Shown here piece after piece: positions 1 to 8,820 of a DNA stretch of 64,000 nucleotides. The notes beneath the pieces are model-generated. The model worked only from the letters and a program-made list of their open reading frames with translations, was not told where the DNA came from and did no database searches. The translations under genes and the position numbers were made by a program. Within the stretch, counting starts at the first letter, position 1; each line of letters begins with the position of its first letter. Source of the DNA: Castellaniella sp041677825 (GTDB lineage Bacteria; Pseudomonadota; Gammaproteobacteria; Burkholderiales; Burkholderiaceae_B); NCBI RefSeq assembly GCF_041677825.1, contig NZ_JBAYPG010000019.1, forward strand, positions 1 to 64,000, in the 5' to 3' direction.

Positions 1-1
1 A

Positions 2-117
2 TGCCTGACGACCACAGCAAGGTGGCCCCACTCCTTCCCATCCCGAACAGGACAGTGAAACGCCTTCGCGCCGATGATAGTGGATGGACATCCGTGAAAG
101 TAGGTCATCGTCAGGCA
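2..117 (+). rRNA. rrf: 5S ribosomal RNA
   Basis: The sequence is a typical betaproteobacterial 5S rRNA. The ends TGCCTGACGA (2-11) and TCGTCAGGCA (108-117) pair as the terminal helix, and the internal stretch CCCATCCCGAACAGGACAG is the conserved loop region. The length is 116 nt. It is part of the large ribosomal subunit and is presumably the last gene of an rRNA operon whose 16S and 23S genes lie before the window. An intrinsic terminator follows directly. Confidence 0.97.
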
Positions 118-129
118 CCCCATACCGAG

Positions 130-161
130 AGCCCCTGCAACATGCGTTGCAGGGGCTTTTG
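130..161 (+). terminator. Intrinsic terminator of the rRNA operon
   Basis: A perfect 12-bp stem, AGCCCCTGCAAC with GTTGCAGGGGCT, encloses an ATGC loop and is followed by TTTT. It lies 13 nt after the 5S rRNA. The next 120 bases (162-284) up to the convergent CoA-transferase gene hold no recognisable feature. Confidence 0.9.
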
Positions 162-284
162 ACGTTTGTGGCACGCTTGCAGCGCTTGCCATATTTGCAG
201 CCGTGGAGTGCCGCTGCAGAATACAGATGTGGAATGCCGGTGATACCGGCGTTCATGAAGCCGGGGCTATTGTGCAATAACGCG

Positions 285-1496
285 TCAGGGGCGGGCAATG
301 GTGTTCTGATCGACCAGGGCACCGATTTGTGCATTGCTCAGGCCAAGCACCTGGGCCAGCACTTCTTCTGTATGCTCGCCCAGTACGGGGGCGGCCGAGG
401 CGGGTTGGCGCGGTATCGCAGCGAAATCAAGCGGCAGGCCAGGCATGAGATAGTTGCCCACGCCCGGCTGGTGGACATCGGCAAAAATGGGGTTTTCGTA
501 CAGGCTGGCAGGCCCGGTTTGCTGCAGGCGTTGCACCATGGAGTGATACGGGCCCCAGCAGACGCCATGGGTGTCGAATATCTGCTGAATGTCGGCCAAT
601 GGGCGTTTCAGGCACCAGGGCTCGAGCAGGCCGGCAATATCCTTTCTGGCCTTGAAACGATTGCCTTCGTCGTCGAGGTCCAGCCCAAGCTGCACGCCAA
701 GGGCCTGCATGGCGTCTTCGAGCCCGGTGGCGCTGCACAGGCTGCGCCATTGTTTGAGGGTCAGGCCCACCACCATGATCCGATGGCCATCGGCCGTGCA
801 GAAATCCTTGCCGAACGCACCAAACAGGTAATTGCCATAGCGCTGGCGTTCCGTACCCAGCTGGGCCTCGGCAATGAAGCCCAGATGCCCCATCATGGCC
901 AAAGCTGCGTCTTCGAGCGCCAGTTTGACATGCTGGCCCCGCCCCGTACGTTGCCGGTGCCGCTCGGCCGCCAGGATGCCGATCACGGCCATATGTCCGG
1001 TGATCAGGTCCCAGGCGGGCAGTACGTGGTTACAGACGTCATCGCTGTCTTCGGGCCCGGTAATCGTGGGCAAGCCCAGTGTCGAGTTCACCGTGTAGTC
1101 GACAGCTGATTTTCCATGGCGATCACCCGTGACGGTCAACTGGATGAGGCTGGGCATGTCCGTGCTGAGCTTGTCGTAATCGAGCAGGCCACGCGCCGGG
1201 AAGTTGGTCAGCAGAATAGTGTCTTTTCTGGCCTGGATCAGGGCGCGGGCCAATTCCCTGCCCGCATCGGTGCGCAGATTGATGGCGACGGATTTCTTGG
1301 CCTTGTTCAGGCCATTCCAGAACAGGCTGCGGCCATTTTGAGCCAGTGGCCAGCGGGTGTTGTCCAGCCCGCCACTGAGCGGGTCGATGCGGATGACATC
1401 GGCCCCCATCTGTGCCAGTGTCATACCCCCCAGTGGGGCCGCCACGAAGGCAGACAGTTCAATGACGTGAAGATCGTCGAGCAAGTTGGGAAACAT
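285..1496 (-). CDS. mct: CoA-transferase family III, resembling mesaconyl-CoA C1-C4 CoA transferase
   Basis: A 403-aa CaiB/BaiF (class III) CoA transferase. The N-terminal Rossmann-type motif SAFVAAPLGGMTLAQMGADV, the LNKAKKSVAINL stretch and the likely catalytic aspartate D196 (in KLALEDAALAMM) are all present. Along most of its length, including SEVDYTV/SAVDYTV-like, NHVLPAWD and GNYLFGAFGKDF motifs, it matches my recollection of Chloroflexus Mct, which moves CoA within mesaconyl-CoA from C1 to C4 in the 3-hydroxypropionate bi-cycle. It lies 24 nt downstream of a methylsuccinyl-CoA dehydrogenase-like gene in the same direction, so the product of that enzyme (mesaconyl-C1-CoA) would be its substrate. 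Family is certain. The exact substrate is inferred; formyl-CoA, succinyl-CoA:glutarate or itaconate transferase activities are alternatives. Confidence 0.8.
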   Translation of the reverse strand: MFPNLLDDLHVIELSAFVAAPLGGMTLAQMGADVIRIDPLSGGLDNTRWPLAQNGRSLFWNGLNKAKKSVAINLRTDAGRELARALIQARKDTILLTNFPARGLLDYDKLSTDMPSLIQLTVTGDRHGKSAVDYTVNSTLGLPTITGPEDSDDVCNHVLPAWDLITGHMAVIGILAAERHRQRTGRGQHVKLALEDAALAMMGHLGFIAEAQLGTERQRYGNYLFGAFGKDFCTADGHRIMVVGLTLKQWRSLCSATGLEDAMQALGVQLGLDLDDEGNRFKARKDIAGLLEPWCLKRPLADIQQIFDTHGVCWGPYHSMVQRLQQTGPASLYENPIFADVHQPGVGNYLMPGLPLDFAAIPRQPASAAPVLGEHTEEVLAQVLGLSNAQIGALVDQNTIARP

Positions 1497-1520
1497 GGTG
1501 TCTTTCAGGCAGTAATGGGT

Positions 1521-3254
1521 TCAAGCAGTCGTGGATGAATGATGCGAGGCGGTGGTGCCGGCCGATGGCCCTGATTCTTCTGCAGCTTCTTTCAGCATGG
1601 CCTGATACAGGCTTCGGGACACGACTTTCAGGGCCAGCGTTTCTTCTGCCCCTTCGAAGATGGATAATACACGGGCATCGACGAAATGCCTGCTGACGGC
1701 TGTCTCTTCAGCATATCCAAGCCCACCGTGCAATTGCTGTGCCTCGCGCGTGACCCGTTCTGCGGCGCGACAGGCCAGCAGCTTGACCAGGCTGGCCAGC
1801 ATGGGGTTGCCACCGGAAGACAGTTCGTGGCTGACGGCATAAGCCAGTTTGCGGCAGGCCGCATACAGGGCTGCCATGTCGCAGATTTTCACCTGGGTCA
1901 GTTGATGATCGGCCAGCGGCTTGCCGAACAGCTTGCGACCCCTGGCCTGGGCGATGGCTTCGGCCAGGGCCGCGTGCATGACGCCTGCCGCTCGGGCTGC
2001 CGTCTGCATGCGGCCACCGGTCATGCCGGCCATGGTGTAGTAGAACCCCCGGCCCCGGCCTTGTTCGGCGCCGATGAGCTGCTCGTCGGGGACGAGGTAG
2101 TCTTCGAAATGGAGGTCGAAGGAATGCATGCCACGATACCCTATGGTAGGAATCGCCCGGCCCGAGAGCTTGCCGCCGGCTGGCTGATGGTGCTCGAATT
2201 CATGGCCGGAGAAAGAAGGCTTGTCGACCAGAAACAGGCTCAGGCCCTGATAGCCGGGCCGGGGCTCGGTTCGTGCCACCACCATGATCAGGGTGGCCTT
2301 GCCGGCAAACGTGCACCAGGTCTTGGCACCATTGAGCAACCAGCCCTGCGGGGTATGGCGCGCCTTGAGCGTGAGCCCTGCCACATCGGAACCATGGTCT
2401 GGTTCGGTGATGGCAATGGCACACAGCGCTTCGCCACTGGCCATGCGCGGCAGCCAGTGGTTTTTCTGGGCCTGGGTCCCGCCTTCGAGCAGTGCCCGGG
2501 CGAGAATCTCCGGGCGGGTCAGCAGGCTGCCGGCAGCCCCCAGCGATGCATCCGACAGGGTTTCCGTGACTGCGAGCATCGTCGGCAGGTCGTTGGGCGA
2601 ACCGTCGGCGCTACCGCCGTGATGCGCCGGAATGCTCAGGCCGAATGCGCCCATCGAGCACATGCCTGACAGGATTTCTTCGGGCACGGTGAGGTCGTTG
2701 CGATGGATCTCGGCCGCCCGTGGACGCACGACATCTTCGGCAAAGCGCTGGAAGGCCGCCTGGATCATGGCCACGTCGGGATGCATGTCGACCAGGCCGA
2801 TGCCTGCGGGGTTTTCGATGGCCATGGCGCCGAGGCGTGCCTTTTTCGGTGCGGCGCAGAACTCGCGCCGCAGCGATTGAAGGGCGCTGCCGTAAGCCAG
2901 ACGCCCGATGGGCTCGGGGTCCATGCCGGCGTCGGCATATACGCGCTCGAGACGTGCCAGAATGGATTGAATGGCGTCGAGCGTGTAGGCCATGGCCAGG
3001 CCTGCGTCCAGGCCATGGTCGGGGCGCAGGGTCTGGCACAGGTGGTGGGCGGCCTGCCATTCTGCGCAGGCCCAGGCCAGTTCGTAGCTGCTGGCCTGGC
3101 AGCCATCGAGCAGTGTATCCTTCAGCCGGTTGTTTTCGCTGCATCGGCGCGCAAGCGCCATGACGGCCGCGTCAAACAGAGCCCTGGTCTCGGCCAGGGC
3201 GCTCTGCACCCTGCGGTGTTGCGATGAAGGCGCTGATTCGTTTTCTGTATTCAT
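1521..3254 (-). CDS. mcd: Acyl-CoA dehydrogenase with long N-terminal extension, likely (2S)-methylsuccinyl-CoA dehydrogenase
   Basis: A 577-aa flavoprotein of the acyl-CoA dehydrogenase family. Residues about 1-170 form a helical extension absent from ordinary acyl-CoA dehydrogenases (about 380 aa) but typical of (2S)-methylsuccinyl-CoA dehydrogenase of the ethylmalonyl-CoA pathway. The core shows CAIAITEPDHGSD (FAD/substrate region), GGRMQTAARAAGVMHAALAEA, LHGGLGYAEE and SIFEGAEE, whose glutamate is the expected catalytic base position. Methylsuccinyl-CoA would be oxidised to mesaconyl-C1-CoA with electrons passed to ETF. The start is placed at MNTENESAP because the upstream extension (to 3350) runs into the divergent promoter region and is unlike the family. 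It probably forms an operon with the CoA transferase downstream. An assignment to another long acyl-CoA dehydrogenase is possible. Confidence 0.8.
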   Translation of the reverse strand: MNTENESAPSSQHRRVQSALAETRALFDAAVMALARRCSENNRLKDTLLDGCQASSYELAWACAEWQAAHHLCQTLRPDHGLDAGLAMAYTLDAIQSILARLERVYADAGMDPEPIGRLAYGSALQSLRREFCAAPKKARLGAMAIENPAGIGLVDMHPDVAMIQAAFQRFAEDVVRPRAAEIHRNDLTVPEEILSGMCSMGAFGLSIPAHHGGSADGSPNDLPTMLAVTETLSDASLGAAGSLLTRPEILARALLEGGTQAQKNHWLPRMASGEALCAIAITEPDHGSDVAGLTLKARHTPQGWLLNGAKTWCTFAGKATLIMVVARTEPRPGYQGLSLFLVDKPSFSGHEFEHHQPAGGKLSGRAIPTIGYRGMHSFDLHFEDYLVPDEQLIGAEQGRGRGFYYTMAGMTGGRMQTAARAAGVMHAALAEAIAQARGRKLFGKPLADHQLTQVKICDMAALYAACRKLAYAVSHELSSGGNPMLASLVKLLACRAAERVTREAQQLHGGLGYAEETAVSRHFVDARVLSIFEGAEETLALKVVSRSLYQAMLKEAAEESGPSAGTTASHHSSTTA

Positions 3255-3348
3255 GGTGTGCTGCCAGCCTGTGAAGTGTCCGGGTAAAGTACGATGGATG
3301 GGTTCATGATGCAGTATATAAGCCTGGACACAACTTTCCGATCCGATC

Positions 3349-6108
3349 ATGCATAGACAAAAATTCTTGCCCTCAGCTCTTGGAAATGCTTCCGCTCATT
3401 ATATGGAATCACTGTACGCCCAGTTCCGCGCAGACCCTGCGTCGGTCGATGCGTCGTGGCAGAGTGTATTCCGGTTCCTCGACGATCTGCTGCAAGACGG
3501 CGACCAGGCAGTCGGCGGGGTGGGGCAATCCGCGGCGCCGGCCCTCGCATCGTTCTTGCGTGCCGTCCTGTTGCGGCGCCATGGCCACTTGCAGGCCGAC
3601 CTGAATCCGCTGTCTGCACCCGATCGGGGGCCGGCCGATGCGCTCGAGGCGTTTCTGGCACAGCAACTGAGGCTGGACACCGATCCAGGTACGCTGCAGG
3701 GCCAATATACCGGCAAGCTGGCTGTCGAGACCGCACATATGTCGGATCTGCATCGTATTCAATGGGTGGATGAACGCCTCTCGCAGCCGTGGCCTGAGTG
3801 TTCTACCGATGTTCTTCTCGATGCCTGGCGCAACGTGGTGGCGGGCAGTGAATTCGAGCGCTTTTTGATGACCCGGTTTCCCGGGAAAAAGAAATTCGGC
3901 CTCGAAGGCGCAGAAATCCTTCTGATTGCGCTCGATCAGGTGTTGTCACAGGCTGCGCGCATGGGTGTCGAAGAGGTGGTGCTGGGCAGCATGCACCGGG
4001 GGCGCCTCAATCTCATGGCCAATGTCCTCGGCAAGCCGCTGGTTGAATTGTTCGCCGAATTCATGGGCCTGCACCCGTTTCCCGACGCCGCGCACCTGCC
4101 GGCCGATGTGCCCTACCATCTGGGCCACGAGGCTATCGTGACAAAGGCCGGCAAATCCATCCGGATCCGGCTGCTGCCCAATCCATCCCATCTCGAAGCC
4201 GTCGATCCGGTGGCACTGGGCGTGGCCCGTGCGCGTCAGGCGCTGCGGCCAGATGGGCAGGCGGGCAAGGTGCTCGCCCTCATCATACACACCGATGCGG
4301 CGGTCATCGGGCAGGGCATCGTCAGTGAATGCCTGCAGTTCAGTGGTGTGGCCGGGTTCGGTACAGCCGGCACCATTCATCTGGTCGTGAACAATCAGCT
4401 GGGCTTCACCACCGAGCCGTCCGAAGGGCGCAGTTCGCGTCATTGTACGGATGTATGGAAGGCGGTCGACAGCCTGATCCTGCATGTCAATGGTGAATGC
4501 CCCGAGGCGGCCATCCGGGCCGCCAGCCTGGCGGTCGAGTATCGCCAGACCCATGCGTGCGACGCCGTTATTGATCTGGTGGCCTTTCGGCGGCACGGCC
4601 ACAATGAGTTCGATGAGCCCCGGTTCACTCAACCCGTGCTGTATCAGGCAATCGATCACCATGAATCACTGGGCGCGCAACTGGAAAGCCGCCTGGCCGC
4701 AGCAGGCGCCTTCGATTCCGAGGTGGCCGGGGCCTTTGCGCGGCAAAACTGGGAACGGTTCGATGCGGCGTTTGAAGCAGCCAGCGCGCGCAAACGGCAC
4801 GACGCGGATCAGCAGCACGACACGGATCAGCAGCACGACACGGATCAGCAGCACGCCGCAGGTCAGGAATACGACCCGGACCAACAACACAATACGGATC
4901 AGCAGCACGACGCCGGCGTCCGTTCGTATCCTGATGGTCCGTCTGCTGGCCCGGATACGGGTGTGCCTCGGGAAAAGCTGCTGGGCATGCTCGAGGTGCT
5001 GGCCCATGTGCCCGAGTGGCTGACGCTCGGCGACCGGCTGGCGCGGCAGATTCGTGCGCGCAGCCACATCGGCCAGGGGGTTGCCTGGGCGGTGGCCGAA
5101 GCGCTTGCTTTTGCAAGCCTGCTGGCCGAAGGCACGGATGTACGCCTCAGTGGCCAGGATGTCGTACGCGGTGCCTTTTCGCACCGTCATTTTATCCTCA
5201 CGGATATCCATGACAACCGGAAATACTGTGCACTGAATCATCTTGGTGCAGGGCAGGGCGCGTTCGAGGTCATCAACAGCCCCCTGTCGGAATACGCGGT
5301 ACTGGGCTTTGAATATGGCTACAGCCTGGCCGCCAGGCACGCGTTGACGCTGTGGGAGGCGCAGTTTGGCGACTTTGCCAACGGCGCGCAGATCATGATC
5401 GATCAATTCATCAGCAGCAGCGAAAGCAAGTGGCGCCAGTCTTCCGGGCTGGTAATGCTGTTGCCGCATGGGCTCGAAGGGCAGGGGCCCGAACATTCTT
5501 CGGCACGCATCGAGCGCTACCTTCAACTGTGCGCCGGGGGCAACCTGTGGCTGATCAACCCGAGCACGCCCGCCAACTATTTTCATGCCCTGCGCCAGCA
5601 CGCGCTGACGGCTCAGCCCCGCCCGTTGATCGTGGTGGCGCCCAAGACCTTGTTGCGCCTGCCTGCGGCGGTCTCGCCACTGGACGCATTCTGTCCGGGC
5701 GGGCATTTTTCGCCGCTGCACGTCAGTGCTGCATCGGCGCAGGCCTCCAGGCTGCTCGTGTGCTCGGGCAAGATCGCTTACGAGCTGGAAGACTACCGCC
5801 AGGCGCAGGGCCATCCGGATGTGACGATTGTCCGCCTCGAGCAGCTGTACCCTGTGCCGTCGGCCGAGTTGCAGGCCTTGTTGCAGGCCAGCCCGTCGGC
5901 GGAACTGGTCTGGGTCCAGGAAGAGCCTGAAAACATGGGGGCCTGGTCATATTATGATCGCCGTCTCGAAGCGCTGGCCCGGCTGGCCGGCTGTGCCAAC
6001 CCGCGGTTCAGGTTCTGCGGCCGGCCGGAAAGTGCTTCGCCAGCGGGCAGCTTCCACTCGAATCACGTGCAGGATCAGGCGCTGATCGTGGAGCAGGCCT
6101 TTGCCTGA
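3349..6108 (+). CDS. 2-oxoglutarate dehydrogenase-type E1 (thiamine-diphosphate 2-oxoacid dehydrogenase), orphan copy
   Basis: A 919-aa protein with the full SucA layout: N-terminal E1 segment (HYMESLYAQFRADPASVDASW), HMSDLHRIQWV, the ThDP core GSMHRGRLNLMANVLG, the substrate-site NPSHLEAVDPVALG, IHTDAAVIGQGIV, VINDLVAFRRHGHNE-type diphosphate region, and the transketolase pyrimidine and C-terminal domains (LTLWEAQFGDFANGAQ, LLPHGLEGQGPEHSSARIER, VWVQEEPENMGAW). It decarboxylates a 2-oxoacid for transfer to an E2 lipoyl protein. No sucB or lpd follows, so it is either a second SucA or a 2-oxoadipate-type (DHTKD1-like) E1. It is divergent from the mct-mcd pair over a 94-bp gap. Residues about 484-523 are a low-complexity HDTDQQ repeat insertion at a linker before the pyrimidine domain. 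Confidence 0.88.
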   Translation: MHRQKFLPSALGNASAHYMESLYAQFRADPASVDASWQSVFRFLDDLLQDGDQAVGGVGQSAAPALASFLRAVLLRRHGHLQADLNPLSAPDRGPADALEAFLAQQLRLDTDPGTLQGQYTGKLAVETAHMSDLHRIQWVDERLSQPWPECSTDVLLDAWRNVVAGSEFERFLMTRFPGKKKFGLEGAEILLIALDQVLSQAARMGVEEVVLGSMHRGRLNLMANVLGKPLVELFAEFMGLHPFPDAAHLPADVPYHLGHEAIVTKAGKSIRIRLLPNPSHLEAVDPVALGVARARQALRPDGQAGKVLALIIHTDAAVIGQGIVSECLQFSGVAGFGTAGTIHLVVNNQLGFTTEPSEGRSSRHCTDVWKAVDSLILHVNGECPEAAIRAASLAVEYRQTHACDAVIDLVAFRRHGHNEFDEPRFTQPVLYQAIDHHESLGAQLESRLAAAGAFDSEVAGAFARQNWERFDAAFEAASARKRHDADQQHDTDQQHDTDQQHAAGQEYDPDQQHNTDQQHDAGVRSYPDGPSAGPDTGVPREKLLGMLEVLAHVPEWLTLGDRLARQIRARSHIGQGVAWAVAEALAFASLLAEGTDVRLSGQDVVRGAFSHRHFILTDIHDNRKYCALNHLGAGQGAFEVINSPLSEYAVLGFEYGYSLAARHALTLWEAQFGDFANGAQIMIDQFISSSESKWRQSSGLVMLLPHGLEGQGPEHSSARIERYLQLCAGGNLWLINPSTPANYFHALRQHALTAQPRPLIVVAPKTLLRLPAAVSPLDAFCPGGHFSPLHVSAASAQASRLLVCSGKIAYELEDYRQAQGHPDVTIVRLEQLYPVPSAELQALLQASPSAELVWVQEEPENMGAWSYYDRRLEALARLAGCANPRFRFCGRPESASPAGSFHSNHVQDQALIVEQAFA
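4798..4905 (+). repeat. Six 18-bp tandem units inside the E1 gene
   Basis: Units start at 4798, 4816, 4834, 4852, 4870 and 4888; units 2 and 3 (CACGACACGGATCAGCAG) are identical, the others diverged. They encode HDADQQ, HDTDQQ, HDTDQQ, HAAGQE, YDPDQQ, HNTDQQ and keep the reading frame. The position corresponds to the variable linker of SucA proteins. Confidence 0.95.
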
Positions 6109-6115
6109 ACCCTGT

Positions 6116-6742
6116 TCATGCCGCAGCGGACCGCAGCAGCATCATGGTCTCGTGCGCGGGCAGCCCCATGACGCCGGTGTAGCTGCCTTCCAGGCGCGTG
6201 ATGAAGGCAGCGGCGCGCCCCTGTATCGCATAGGCGCCTGCCTTGCCGAAGGGCTCGCCGCTGGCGATGTAGGCCGCGATGTCGGGTTCAGCCAGGGCCT
6301 CGACATCCACATCGCTGGCACTCAACGCCTCCCACAGCCGGCCGCGTGCCCATAAGGCAACCGCAGTGAGCACCTGGTGGCGTCGGCCCGAGAGAAGCCT
6401 CAGCATCCGGGCAGCGTCGGCTTCATCGGCGGGTTTGCCCAGCACCTGGCCGTCCACCGTTACCGTGGTGTCTGCGCACAGAATGGGACACTGGTGCCAC
6501 TGGATGGGCCAGTCGGGCGGTATGGATGCCGGCCTGCCGCCCGCGTGCAGCCAGGCATGGGCGTGCAGCGCCTTGTTGCGCGCCGTGCGACAGACATATT
6601 CGACCGCGGGCTCGTGTGCCAAGCGTGGTTCGTCTTCCCCTTCGGGGGCCGGTACGTGCAGTACCCCGTGTGCAACCCCCAATTGGGTGAGTATTTCGTG
6701 GCGCCTGGGGCTGGCCGACGCGAGCAGCATGAAGCCCGCCAT
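6116..6742 (-). CDS. maf: Maf-family nucleoside triphosphate pyrophosphatase
   Basis: A 208-aa Maf protein that hydrolyses non-canonical or canonical nucleoside triphosphates (dTTP/UTP or m7GTP type) to monophosphates. The diagnostic N-terminal LLASASPRRHEIL, the EYVCRTARNKA helix, ILCADTTVTVDGQVLGKP and LSGRRHQVLTAVAL are all visible. The start at MAGFMLLASASPRR is chosen because upstream codons are part of a repeat region. It ends convergent to the E1 gene (7 nt apart). In related genomes maf closes the purD-rlmH block; here pyk lies between. Confidence 0.93.
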   Translation of the reverse strand: MAGFMLLASASPRRHEILTQLGVAHGVLHVPAPEGEDEPRLAHEPAVEYVCRTARNKALHAHAWLHAGGRPASIPPDWPIQWHQCPILCADTTVTVDGQVLGKPADEADAARMLRLLSGRRHQVLTAVALWARGRLWEALSASDVDVEALAEPDIAAYIASGEPFGKAGAYAIQGRAAAFITRLEGSYTGVMGLPAHETMMLLRSAAA

Positions 6743-6868
6743 CAGGCGCCTGCCTCCGCACGTATCCATGCGCCTGCCCGCGCGCGTACCCACGCGTATC
6801 GCAGTTCGGCACTCGTCGGCGGCCGGCATGCATCTGTCCCCGCACGTACCCATGCGCCTGCCCGGGTC
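6743..6868. repeat. Degenerate tandem repeats between pyk and maf
   Basis: The gap contains two near-identical 29-bp copies around GCACGTAYCCATGCGCCTGCCCG at 6754-6782 and 6838-6866 (26 of 29 identical by eye), with degenerate copies between them (for example at 6781-6802). The array begins right after the pyk stop and runs up to the maf start. Confidence 0.8.
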
Positions 6869-8311
6869 TCAGTGCACACGCAGGATCTTCATGCCGTTGG
6901 TGCCGCCGCTGTCGCTGTAGAAGTCACCCTTGGTGAGGATCACCCAGTCACCCTTCTGCAGCAGCCCCTGTTGGCGCAGAATGTCGATGGCGGCGTTGCT
7001 CACGTCGGCGGGTGGCAGCCGGGTGGCATCGAAGGGTATGGTATAGACACCGCGAAACAGCGCTGCGCGACGTTGGGTGCCCACATGGCGGGTATAGCAG
7101 TATATGGGCACGCCCGAGCGGATGCGCGACATGATCAGCGGCGTGTGGCCGCTTTCCGTGAGGGAAATGATGGCCTTGATACCGGGAAAATGGTTGGCGG
7201 CATACATGCTGGCCAGTGCAATGGTTTCATCGCAGCGCGCAAAGGTTTCGCCCAGCCGGTGATGTGACTGCGTGCTGGTGGGCTCCTGTTCGGCCCCCAG
7301 GCAGATGCGTGCCATGGCTTCCACGGCCTGCACGGGATAATCGCCCGAAGCCGATTCGGCCGAGAGCATGACGGCGTCGGTGTAGTCGAGCACCGCATTG
7401 GCGACGTCCGACACCTCGGCGCGCGTCGGGATGGGGCTGGCAATCATGGATTCCATCATCTGGGTGGCGGTGATCACCAGCTTGTTCAGCGTGCGGGCGT
7501 GGCGGATGATTCTTTTCTGCAGGCCCGCCAGCCGGGCATCGCCGATTTCCACGCCCAGATCGCCCCGGGCCACCATGACGCCGTCGCTGGCGCGGATCAG
7601 ATCATCGAGTGCCGCGTCATCGGCCACGGCCTCGGCGCGCTCGATCTTGGCAATGATCCAGGCCGGGCTGCCCGCGGCTCGCACGAGCTCGCGCGCGCTG
7701 CTGATGTCGGCACCCGTGCGGGGAAACGAGACGGCCACGTAATCGAGCTCGAGCTCGGCGGCCAGTTCGATGTCCTTGTGGTCCTTGGGTGTCAGGCTGG
7801 GTGCGGAAATGCCCCCGCCGCGGCGGTTGATGCCCTTGTTGTCGGACAGTTCGCCACCCACCAGAACCGTGGTCTGAACCTGGTCGGCATCGACCGACTC
7901 AACCCGGAGAATCACCCGGCCATCATCCAGCAACAACTCGTCGCCGGGCGCGCAATCCTGCACCAATGGCGGATACTCGATGCCCACGATGCGATCCGTG
8001 CCGGCATCGAGCGGATGCAGGGTCGACAGGGTGAAGGGCTGCCCGGGCTGCAGTGTCACCCGCCCGTGTTCGAAGCGCGCAATCCGGATCTTGGGCCCTT
8101 GCAGATCCCCCATGATGGCCACGTGGCGGTTCAGGCGCTGGGCGATGGCGCGCACGCGCAGCACGCGTTCACGATGCTCGCTGGCCTGCCCATGCGAGAA
8201 ATTCAGGCGCGCGACATCCAGGCCTGCCAGAATCATGGCTTCGATGCGTTCCGGGCTGGAGGTCGAAGGGCCCAGGGTGGCAACGATCTTGGTACGGCGA
8301 CGCGGTGTCAT
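6869..8311 (-). CDS. pyk: Pyruvate kinase
   Basis: A 480-aa glycolytic enzyme transferring phosphate from phosphoenolpyruvate to ADP. It starts with RRRTKIVATLGPSTSSPE and contains LNFSHG, GDLQGPKIRI, the signature-like IIAKIERAEAV, MVARGDLGVEIG, TATQMMESM and the C-terminal allosteric domain. The start at MTPRRRTKIV is chosen because it aligns with the family's N-terminus; longer versions overlap rlmH. It lies in the minus-strand run between rlmH (38 nt upstream) and maf. Confidence 0.96.
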   Translation of the reverse strand: MTPRRRTKIVATLGPSTSSPERIEAMILAGLDVARLNFSHGQASEHRERVLRVRAIAQRLNRHVAIMGDLQGPKIRIARFEHGRVTLQPGQPFTLSTLHPLDAGTDRIVGIEYPPLVQDCAPGDELLLDDGRVILRVESVDADQVQTTVLVGGELSDNKGINRRGGGISAPSLTPKDHKDIELAAELELDYVAVSFPRTGADISSARELVRAAGSPAWIIAKIERAEAVADDAALDDLIRASDGVMVARGDLGVEIGDARLAGLQKRIIRHARTLNKLVITATQMMESMIASPIPTRAEVSDVANAVLDYTDAVMLSAESASGDYPVQAVEAMARICLGAEQEPTSTQSHHRLGETFARCDETIALASMYAANHFPGIKAIISLTESGHTPLIMSRIRSGVPIYCYTRHVGTQRRAALFRGVYTIPFDATRLPPADVSNAAIDILRQQGLLQKGDWVILTKGDFYSDSGGTNGMKILRVH

Positions 8312-8349
8312 GAGAATCTCCGGAATGTCGATTGCAATAGCCCAAAACG

Positions 8350-8820
8350 TCAACTGCGGTGGTACGGATGCCCGGTCAGTATGCTCCAGGCGCGATAGAG
8401 TTGCTCGGCGAGCAGTATGCGCACCATGGGGTGCGGCAAGGTGAGCGATGAGAGCCGCAGGGTCTGGTGGGCCGAGCGCTTCAGGCCGGCATCCAGACCG
8501 TCGGGCCCGCCGATCACAAAAGCGGCGTCTGTACCGCTGTCGCGCCATTGCTGTACCAGTTGGGCCAATTGCATGGTATCGAGCGCCTTGCCGTGTTCAT
8601 CCAGTATGATGCGCAGCGCCCCATCCGGCAAGGCAGCTTCGATGCGCAGGGCCTCGGCGCGCATCAGCTGCCCGGGCGTCTTGCCCAGCGCGCGCGATTC
8701 GGGGCGGATTTCGTGCAATACCAGGGGGCAATCGCGCGGCATGCGGCGCGCGTAGTCATCCCAGGCCGCCTGCACCCAGCCCGGCATGCGCTGGCCCACG
8801 GCACAGACATGCAGTTTCAT
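8350..8820 (-). CDS. rlmH: 23S rRNA pseudouridine-1915 N3-methyltransferase
   Basis: A 156-aa SPOUT methyltransferase of the RlmH/YbeA family. MKLHVCAVGQRMPGW is the N-terminus, FVIGGPDGL is the knotted SAM-binding loop, and the C-terminal LAEQLYRAWSILTGHPYHR is diagnostic. It methylates the pseudouridine in helix 69 of 23S rRNA. The start overlaps the rsfS stop in an ATGA quartet, indicating translational coupling. Confidence 0.97.
   Translation of the reverse strand: MKLHVCAVGQRMPGWVQAAWDDYARRMPRDCPLVLHEIRPESRALGKTPGQLMRAEALRIEAALPDGALRIILDEHGKALDTMQLAQLVQQWRDSGTDAAFVIGGPDGLDAGLKRSAHQTLRLSSLTLPHPMVRILLAEQLYRAWSILTGHPYHRS

Noticed and set aside
84..1109. Plus-strand frame starting inside the 5S rRNA and running over the CoA-transferase gene
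   Set aside because: It overlaps a stable RNA and a conserved gene on the other strand.
3275..3335. Weak inverted repeat (GTGTCC / GGACAC) in the mcd-E1 divergent promoter
   Set aside because: Arms are short, about 45 bases apart and imperfect; not enough to call an operator.
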